Shown piece after piece: positions 56,252 to 64,000 of a stretch of DNA of 64,000 nucleotides. Source of the DNA: Garcia nutans (Eukaryota; Streptophyta; Magnoliopsida; Malpighiales; Euphorbiaceae); the NCBI GenBank assembly GCA_947685225.1, contig CANTUV010000032.1:21397501-21461500 (forward strand), read 5' to 3'. Positions within the stretch are counted from its first letter, which is position 1. Every line of letters begins with the position of its first letter. Under the pieces are notes generated by a model. It did not search any database, was not told the DNA's origin, and worked only from the letters and a program-made list of their open reading frames with translations. The translations under genes were made by a program, and so were the position numbers.

Positions 56252-57590
56252 TAAAAGCAGAAGTGACTAAGCTATTAGATGCAGGAATAATTTATCCAAT
56301 TTCTAATAGTTTTTTAGTAAGTCTTATACATGTAGTTCCGAAGAAAGGAGGGATGGCTATTATAACAAATGAAAATAATAAATTAATTCCTTGAGAATAG
56401 TCATTGGATTACGCATCTGCATAGACTATAGGCAATTGAATAAAGCTACATGCAAGGATCATTTTCCTCTATCATTCATTAATCAAATACTTGAAAGACT
56501 TGCAGGTAATGCTTATTTTTATTTATTAGATGGATATTCAAGTTATTTTCAAATTCCTATAGCACTGGAAGATCAAGAGAAGATAGCATTCACATGTCCA
56601 TATGGCACTTTTGCTTATTGCCTAATGCCCTTTGGACTGTGTAATGCACCAGTAACCTTTCAAAGATGCATAATGGCCATATTTTCTGATATTATGTAAT
56701 TAATTGTTAAAATTTTTATAGATGACTTTACTATTTACAGTACCACTTTTGAATTATAATTGTTTATAACATTTTGGATTAGGTACTTAAATGATGTGAA
56801 GAAACAAAATTATTCTAAAATAGGAAAAATGCCACTTTATCGTAAAAGAAGGAATCATTCTTGGACACAAGGTTTCTAAAAAAGGGATTAAAGTGGATAG
56901 AGCAAAGATCAAAGTTATAGAAAAGCTACCACCACCAATAAAGGTTAAGGTAGTTCATAGTTTCTTAGGGCATGGGGTTTTATAGGCCTTTTATAAAAGA
57001 TTTTTCAAAAATTGCTAAACCATTGTATGAGCTATTAGATAAAGATGTTATCTTTAATTTTTCTAATGAATGTTTTTTAAAATGTTAAAAGCAGCACTTA
57101 TAATAACTCCTACTATCACACCACCACATTGGTATTTACCATTCGAGCTCATGTGTAATGTCAAAGAAAGGATAAGAGGAGTCATGTGATTTACTATGCA
57201 AGTCGAACCCTTGATGACACTCAAATTCATTATGCCACAATATAAAAAGAAATGCTTGCTATAGTTTTTATTCTTGACAAATTTAGATCTTATCTTTTAG
57301 GTTACAAAGTTATCATTTATACTGAACATGCAACAATTAAATATCTTGAGCAAGAAGGAAGCCAAATAAAGATTGATTAGTGGATTTTGCTTTTTCAAAA
57401 TTTGATTTTGAAATTAAAGACAAAAAAGGAGTTGAAAAATCTAGTAGTAGATTACCTCTCAAGATTGGATAAACAAATGGAAAAAGATTAAATGCCCATC
57501 AATCATTCCCTAGTGAACAAGTTTTCTATGTTAAAACTTATATTCCCTGTTATATTAACTTTGTTAATTATTTGCCAGGTGATGTTCTTT
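56252..57590 (+). pseudogene. Athila-like RT and RNase H, after the Tat-1 insertion
   Basis: The RT continues from 33403 through the GGTAG: VKAEVTKLLDAGIIYPIS, VVPKKGGM, RICIDYRQLNKATCKDHFPL, FYLLDGYSSYFQI, FAYCLMPFGLCNAPVTFQRCIMAIFSDIM, then IFIDDFTIY with both catalytic aspartates (near 56715). RNase H is readable from about 57090 to 57480 (ITPPHW-like, KEMLAIVF, SYLLGYKVIIYTEHATIKYL-like words). There are stops at several places, including one before RICIDYRQ. Confidence 0.85.
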
Positions 57591-58700
57591 CATTAGAAAT
57601 GACTTATGCTCAATAGAAGAAATTTATTGCTGATGTTAAATACTACATGTGGGAAGAACCTCAGTTATTTAAACATTGTGGGGGATGGAATGATTAGTAG
57701 ATGTGCACCAGAAGAGAAAATGAAAAGCATCTTAGAATTTTGTCATTTAAGAGAATGCGGAGGTCATTCTAGCACTTCTAAGACAATTGCAAGAATTTGG
57801 CAATCCTGATTTTTCTGGCCAACCATGTATAAGGATGCAAAGATTTTTGTTCAGTCAAGTGATCGATGTCAACGAGTAGGAAATATTTCAAAAAGACAAG
57901 ATATGCCACACAACTCAATCCTTGAAGTTGAGTTATTTGATATTTGGGGAATTAACTTTATGGGACCATTTCCACCATCATTTAATAACTATATATTTTA
58001 GTGGTTATAGATTATTTATTTGGTTAAAGTAGTTGCAAGTCTAACAAATGATTCAAAAGTGGTGACTAAATTTGTCAAAAAGAACATTTTCAATAGATTC
58101 GGAGTTCCAGAGATATGAATATTGATGGAGGTACTCATTTTTGTAATAAAAGTTTTGAATCTATTCTTAAGAAATGTGTAGTACACAATAAGGTGGCAAC
58201 ACCTTATCACCCTAAAACTAGTGAATAAGTAGAAATATCCAATAGGGAACTTAAATGGATTTTGGAAAAAATGGTTAGTCACTCAAGAAAAGATTGGTGT
58301 ACTATGTTGGATGATGCACTTTGAGCTAATAGAACAACATTTAAGACTCTGATTGGTATGTCACTATACCAACTTATCTTTAGAAAAGCATGTCACTTAC
58401 CAATTGAACTAGAAAATAAGGCACATTTGGCTATCAAACAATTGAATATGGACTTAAATAAAGCTGGACAAAAATGACTTTTGTAATTGAGTGAATTGGA
58501 TGAAATTATGTTTCAAGCCTATGAAAAATGCCAAAATCTATAAAGAATAAACCAATGCATGGCATGATAAATTTATCCAATACAAGCACTTTCACGAAGG
58601 TCAACAAGTTTTGTTATAAAATTCAAGATTGAAGCTTTTTCCTAGAAGCTTTTTCAAGGAGGAGTGAACGGCCAATGATTGAAACCATTTTTTATTGATG
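57591..58700 (+). pseudogene. Athila-like integrase
   Basis: The zinc motif is visible as EFCHLRECGGHSSTSKTIARIWQS, then FFWPTMYKDAKIFVQSSDRCQRVGNIS (57735-57900). The core follows with WGINFMGPFPPSF (57950) and, after a frame loss, the second aspartate region near 58110-58140 and HPKTSE-like words at 58205. The C-terminal part reads to about 58660. Many stops are present. Confidence 0.82.
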
Positions 58701-59400
58701 ATCTAATAGACAATGGGAGTGTCTATCGCTTTAACAAATAATCATTCAAGCAGAGATAGTCGAGCTATCTACTATAAACTTAGCACTTCTTAGTAGGCAA
58801 CCTAATTCATTTTTCGTTTTGTTATTTTTCTTGAGTTTCTTTTAAGTATTTTAGTAATGACTATTTTAATTTGTTGTTTAGGTCATTTGAAGTTCAAAAA
58901 CCATGAGAATTCTACAGAATAGGGGGGCCACAACCATGGTCCATCATCCCTAAGGTCGTGGGATTTCTTTCAAAGCTATGAAAATGGAAGAGGAACAAAA
59001 ACTTTAAAGTGGCAGTGGCAAAATCAAGGCCACTACTGTGGCTCAAAACGTCTATGGCTGTTGGATTGTAAACCAATCTGTCTAATTTATAGTCATGAAT
59101 AGGCAGAATCAAAACACATCCCACGACCGTGGCATCCTAAGGGCCACGGTCGTGTCCTTCACTTAAAAGCTGCTAAATTATTTTTCAACCCTATTTGACT
59201 GGTCAAAAGAAAGCCCACGACCATGGCATATAAGGCCATGGGTGTGGCATCTCTGGTACTATAAAAGCATAATGTTTTGTCTCTCTCGTCACTGTTACAA
59301 ACATTGGCCGCCCATTTTTTGAATTCCATGCCCTTAACCTCCTATCCCACGACCAAATCAATATTTTTCACTCAATCGTCATCAAATCTTCCTCACTTTT
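58701..59400 (+). other. Athila-like spacer between integrase and ORF-1
   Basis: The stretch has no domain. Repeated words such as ccacgaccgtggcat (59110-59250) form short palindromic units (CCACGACCGTGG), which are common in this part of Athila elements. Confidence 0.5.
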
Positions 59401-60715
59401 CATCAAATTAAACATCAAAATGCCTAGAAGAAAAACTCTTGCCAACAAATAGAAAGGAGAATGCTCTAAAAAGAGGAGGCAAGTAGAATACTTCATCAAT
59501 AACTCCATATCCACCTTCATCACCATCGCCTTAAAGACCTCACACGTATCCAAAAATTTATTTCCGTGATGAAATCCAATTTAAAAGGTACCATGAACTA
59601 AGTGCTTGAAAGATTATTCCATTTAAATTTATTGATAGTAATGTTATTAGAAAGATAGGATGGAATGATGTGCTTTTGAAAATGTTCAAGGATATACAGT
59701 GGATTACCTTTGCTAGCATGCACTATCCCACATATGCTAAATTAACACTTGAATTTTTAAGTGCTTTTAGATTTATTCCACCGAATAATAATGTTGCACA
59801 TAATGGAAAGGTGAAATCTAGACTAGCTAATAGGAATTATAATCGACTTATGATTGAACTTGGGCATGCTATTGGTCTAGTTGAATTACAAGGCACTAGT
59901 AGAAAAACTCCTGGATTTGGTGAAAAGGAGACATGGACTAGATTAGGAGGAATGGGTAGATTTAATAGCAAAATATCTAAAGTCTCTAATTTTACAAATC
60001 CTTTTTATTGATATATCTATGTTGCCTTAGCCAAGACCATCATTACTAGAGGGGAGAGTTAAGACACTATGAATTCCAAAGAATTACATTTCCTTTATTA
60101 TGCCATGGAAAAAAAATTCATCAATGCCTGTTTTTGGTTTGCTAAAAGATGTGAGAAAGCGGTTAAGCAATCCGATAAAATTTTTATATGAGGGTTTATC
60201 ACTAAAATTACTGAGTACCTGAATTTAGTTGTGATCATCTTACACTTATACCGGGTAAGACAACAATTGATATGGGTACTATTTTGGCTATCAGGCTAGC
60301 AGAAAAGAGGGGTAGACAGTATGTAGTCTAAGGACCACTGGTGCTGATATCTGTATTGACGAAGAAGAACTTTTTAGAGATGGTGAATTTAAGGAACCTG
60401 CTACATAACCACAACCTCCTCCACCTCGACCTTCTGAGGCCGGTCCTTCCGCTCCACCATCAAATACATATGAATATATTGCTAACAAGCTTGATACTTT
60501 TGAAACTAAAATGAATCGCAAGAATAAAGCTTGGGAGCAATGATTTGATAACCTGGAGAAGCGATTTGGAGGTGTAGAGCATGAGGTTTAGACTGTCTCT
60601 ACCAGGATGATCGGAATGAGTGAGTAGTTCAACACCTTCTTTGTCCGACTTAGACTATATTATCCACCTCCAAAGCAGCCCCCTCCACCTAGTGATGGTG
60701 ACCACTGAGGATAGT
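59401..60715 (+). pseudogene. ATHILA ORF-1-like gene in the env position
   Basis: It starts MPRRKTLANK near 59419 and has early stops. The best frame, 59670-60011, reads FKDIQWITFASMHYPTYAKLTLEFLSAFRF, then GHAIGLVE and RLGGMGRF. The phrase YPTYxKLTLEFLSxF is typical of the ATHILA ORF-1 family. The later part (60030-60715) is broken and ends in Pro-rich words. The family's role is unknown; it occupies the place of env-like genes after pol. Confidence 0.72.
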
Positions 60716-61963
60716 TAAATTTAAAGTTTGGGGGAGTTTTTCCCTCTATTGGTTGATACTTTTAAAAACTTGTGGTATTTTGTTATTATTTATATTGGTT
60801 TTAATTTCCTTTCGAATATTTTATTGTGCTTGTTTTTATCTTGGAATTATTTAACTTATGCTTTTATTTTGAATTGTTATTGTTTAATATTAATTATGAG
60901 TGTGTTTAATAAATATAATGGATAAATGAAATATATATATGTATTTGTGTTAGAATAATTGAAGTTTACTATAGATTTTTTATATGTGATTTTATGTGTT
61001 AAAAATTTTTTTAATTAAAAGTTTTGAAATTTAAGGTCAAATTTTGGTCAAATAATAATACTTTATGGATTTTTAACAAAATAAGCTCTTAGAATTAATT
61101 AAAAGTGATTAATTATTAAATGTTTAGAAAAAGGTTATATTCTTTATATTATTTTCTGCTTAGACCTCGAACATATTTAAAAGAGCTTTTGAGGTGAAAT
61201 TACTAAGTAGAGAGAAAAATGATTTAGGCATTATTTGTGAAACTAAACTCTTATATCCACCAATTTTTAATATTGCCCCAAGTTTTCCCCTTTGAGCGTA
61301 AAATACAATTTTAGCTTGAGTTTTTTTTTATTAAAATAACCAAAACAACTACCCTTTTGAGGGTAATTATCTTTTGAAAAGTTTCTCAAATAAATGGCTC
61401 AAATATAGAGGATAAGCATAGACATTCTCCTTTAAAATCTACAATAGACTCCTAAGTTTAAAGTGTGGGAGAATTTATTTTAAAAAAAGTCATTCTTATC
61501 TCCTAATGTAGAAAAAGGAGCAAAGACCCTAGGATCCTCCACAAGAGCTACACTTAATGGTATGAGAAAATGTTTTAAAAGATAAGTGACCTATATCATT
61601 TAGCTTTATTTTAGCCCTCACCCATATAGATCCCATTACAAGCCAATCAAAGTCCTTATAGTTTCCTTGAATTAGTGTGGTCTATTAGTGGTCATAGCTC
61701 AATTAAATATGCATATGAGACTAGGCTAAGTTTTGCATAAAAGGAATATTTACTTATCTAAAACTTTGATAATTGATTGCAATTAATTAAATTTCATGAG
61801 CAAAGGAGGTGAAAATGAAGTAAGTAACAGTTATGAACTAAATTAAGACCTGAATTTTGACGTTTTAATTGTTTAAATTTTTGCATATAAACTTAACATA
61901 TAAAGGAATCTATAATAACAAACTTCAATTGCTTGAGGACAAGCAATGGTTAAAGTTTGGGAG
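60716..61963 (+). other. Athila-like 3' untranslated region with repeated purine tracts
   Basis: Words of the type aaagtttgggggag occur at about 60729-60742, then in altered form near 61455, and finally at 61949-61963 just before the LTR. The last is the functional PPT by position. No coding domain was found between them. Confidence 0.6.
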
Positions 61964-62333
61964 TGTTTGATAAAGTGAAATTATGATCAATATTTTATAT
62001 AATTCTAACCATAATTTTAATTTCTTTCAATTAAATTTGATGGATTTTGTTTATTTGAGTTAGAATTATCTTATTTTAGTTTGGAAATGCAAGATACAAG
62101 GTTTTTAATGATAAGTGGTACAAAATTGAAGAAAAGTAAGCAAGAAAATTTTACAAGGTTCTTAATGATAAGTGGTACAAAATTAAAGAAAAATAAGCAA
62201 AAGTTTTCTTGCCTTTCCAAGCTAAAATAAGATAATTCTAACTCAAACAAACAAAATCCAACAAATTCAATTGAAAGCAATTAAAATTATGGTTAGAATT
62301 ATACAAAATATTTATCATAGTTTCACTTTGTCA
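61964..62333 (+). repeat. Palindromic 3' LTR-like end of the Athila-like element
   Basis: It starts TGTTTGATAAAG after the PPT. Arms 61966-62093 and 62208-62333 are inverted copies of each other (about 85-90% by eye). The centre has two 57-bp direct repeats (62096-62152 and 62153-62207). It ends TTTGTCA at the copia junction. The left end of the element does not match it. Confidence 0.75.
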
Positions 62334-62337
62334 CAAG

Positions 62338-62930
62338 ATTTAGTTTTACACCAAATAAAAGGCATCAGAATATAGTGAAACATGTCCTACGCTATCTACA
62401 TGGCACATCTAATATGTGTTTGACTTTCTTGAAGGGAATAAAGTCTGAATTGGCAGAATATGCTAATGTTGGATATATTTATGATCCTTATAAAACTCAG
62501 TCTTGAATAGGTTATATTTTTACATATAATAATATTGTTGTTTTATAGCGATATGTGAAACAAATAATCACTACTACTTCATCAAATCATTCGAAGATAT
62601 TAGATATTTGTGAAGATAGTTGTGAATGCGTATGGTTAAGAATCATAATTAAACATATTAGAAAAGCTTGCGGATCACCTATCGAAAGCAATAAGCCAAC
62701 AATGTTACATGAAGTTAATGCAGGATGTATTACACAAATTAAGGGAGGCTATAAAAAAATGTGATAAGACTAAATATATATCACCATAGTTCTTTTACAC
62801 TCATGAAAGAAGGAAAAGTCGATATTTGCAAATTTCATTCAAGTAACAATCCAACATATTTATTCACAACGAAATTGCCAACATTAGTCTTCAAATGATA
62901 TGTACATAACGTTGGGATACATTCATGGTT
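62338..62930 (+). pseudogene. Copia RNase H, third segment of the copia element
   Basis: This continues the RT tail of 30665. Words in order: KRHQNIVKHVLRYLHGTSN, SELAEYANVGYIYDP, VKQIITTTSSNHSKILDICE, ECVWLRIIIKHIR, PTMLHEVNAGCITQIKGGY. The catalytic D of the YADAGY motif is N here. The C-terminal tail can be followed to about 62930, with stops. The 3' LTR of the copia element is not recognisable; a different repeat begins near 62935. Confidence 0.85.
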
Positions 62931-62934
62931 TGCG

Positions 62935-64000
62935 CAAGCTGCGCTATAGCAATACCGCAAGTGCACGGATCGCCCAAGTAATATAGTAGTGAGCGAGTTA
63001 TCGTTCCACTGGGGACAAGGCCAAGTACTAGTGCAAATCATAACCGTTGTTTAGCAAATTAATAGTTGTGTGATGCTTTGTAATTAAAAACAACTAATTT
63101 AATAACTGAAAATAAAGGGAAATTAAATGTTGTGCAAAAAGGATTGATAATAATAATACTATACAGATATTGAACCCCCCTAGCCTCAATGATATTTATG
63201 ATCAATCAATTCAGTTAAAATATTCAATATATTTGAGTTGGCATTCCTCTAAATTAGACTAAAACCTCTCTCGAGTGGATTAATCCCTAATCACTAAGTA
63301 GAGTGCTGGAATCTCTTCTCTAACACAATTAAATAGATCTTGCATTAAGAACAAGGAACTATAAACCAAAGGATCTTGTAAGTCTATCTCTAGCACTCCA
63401 ATCAATCCTCAACCCTTATGAGTATTCAATTCATATCAAGCTTTCTCAAGTCAATAATATAAAAATGGCAACCAATCAATAAGCATGCTATTATCAATTG
63501 GAAATAAATCATTAAGCATCATAAGAATAAAATAACTCAATCAAATGATTCAACTAAATATAATTATTCAATCCATACAAATAAGCTAGGGTTCATCAAT
63601 ATCTAGATAGAGAAGGAATTAGTTCATGTTCAAAACCAGAAAAATAGAACAAGAGAAATGAGTAAAAGAAACCAAACAATCCATGGCGAATAATTTGTAT
63701 TTCTTCACTTTAATCCTTGATTGTTGGTTAAGATCTTGTATAGGATGTATCTCCTTCTTCAACCTCAGCTCAAGACTCTCCTCCTTGCTCCAGCAGTTGG
63801 CTCCTTCTCCCTTATTTGTTCTCTATTCTCTCTTCTCTCTTCCAAAAATGTCCCCCTTCTCCATTTTTCTTCTCCTTTTTAACTCTCTTCCAAGCTTATA
63901 GCCCATACCTTCCAGCTCACACCCCATACCTTCCAACTCACACCATTCTCCCTTATCTCCCATATTCTCTTTGTTTTATCTTTCTTTTTATCACTTAGGT
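62935..64000 (+). repeat. Unassigned LTR-like repeat, partial
   Basis: It begins with a segment holding caagtgcacggatcgccc and gagttatcgttccactgggga, words I associate with the ends of plant Ty3-gypsy LTRs. The rest is AT-rich, then C/T-rich (63790-63999), without a recognisable protein domain. It runs off the window. The family could not be named. Confidence 0.4.
63893..63944. repeat. Two 23-bp tandem repeats
   Basis: The phrase cccataccttccagctcacac occurs twice in succession with one base change. Confidence 0.8.

Larger units (their letters stand above)
30666..62333 (+). mobile_element. Athila-like Ty3-gypsy element, split by Tat-1
   Basis: The element begins TGTTGGGACTCG at 30666 and ends TTTGTCA at 62333. 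Flanks TAAGG (30661-30665) and CAAGA (62334-62338) each differ by one base from TAAGA, which would restore the copia frame. Its parts are a PBS of tRNA-Asp type, gag, protease, RT, RNase H, integrase, an ATHILA ORF-1-like region and a PPT with a 3' LTR. Without the Tat insertion (33409-56246 plus 5 bp) its length is about 8.8 kb. The left LTR appears reduced to about 50 bp. All genes carry stops. Confidence 0.8.

Overview
This window is nuclear DNA of a flowering plant, most likely a eudicot, and almost all of it is nested transposable elements. The evidence is the mix of lineages: a Tekay/Del-type chromovirus, Ogre/Tat-type Ty3-gypsy elements with tRNA-Arg primer sites, an Athila-type element with a tRNA-Asp-like primer site, a plant Ty1-copia element, and a plant L1-type LINE with DUF4283, zf-RVT and RVT_3 domains. 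I see no host gene, rRNA, tRNA or CRISPR array. The only well-preserved protein genes belong to retrotransposons.

Layout. 1-4478: the 5' part of a Tekay-like element on the minus strand, inserted into the left LTR of an Ogre-type element. 4479-12094: that element, with a gag remnant, no pol, tandem repeats and a 1,966-bp right LTR. 12095-17866: AT-rich DNA with a 232-bp tandem duplication, a (TAA)n tract and a possible decayed LTR. 17884-23103: an L1-like LINE between 17-bp target-site duplications. 23121-24060: AT-rich DNA and an old LTR scrap.

24137 to about 62930 is a deep nest. A decayed Ty1-copia element carries a solo Ogre-type LTR (28479-30441) and is split again at 30665/62334 by an Athila-like element. 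The Athila element is split at 33408/56247 by a minus-strand Tat element (Tat-1, TSD GGTAG). Tat-1 is split just upstream of its 3' LTR by a young, nearly complete plus-strand Tat element (Tat-2, 34872-49122). From 62935 to the end lies part of another, unassigned LTR-like repeat.

Tat-2 is the most interesting object. Its sense strand encodes gag, an aspartic protease, RT, two RNase H domains and an integrase, broken by one frameshift and one TAG. Between pol and the 3' LTR it carries two antisense genes, each with its own TATA box and plant introns. One is a two-exon DUF7745-like gene (384 aa). The other is a five-exon plant-mobile-domain (PMD) gene (578 aa). All five introns lie between codons and both reading frames are open throughout. 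Three hairpin repeats separate the convergent sense and antisense units. Sequences next to the PBS and next to the PPT are inverted copies of each other. The LTRs carry GC-rich palindromes just upstream of the TATA box. Tat-1 is a non-autonomous relative with deletions at short repeats; it has lost the PMD gene and keeps a broken DUF7745-like gene.

All calls come from reading the sequence and the translated frames. No database search was run, so family names rest on recognised motifs.
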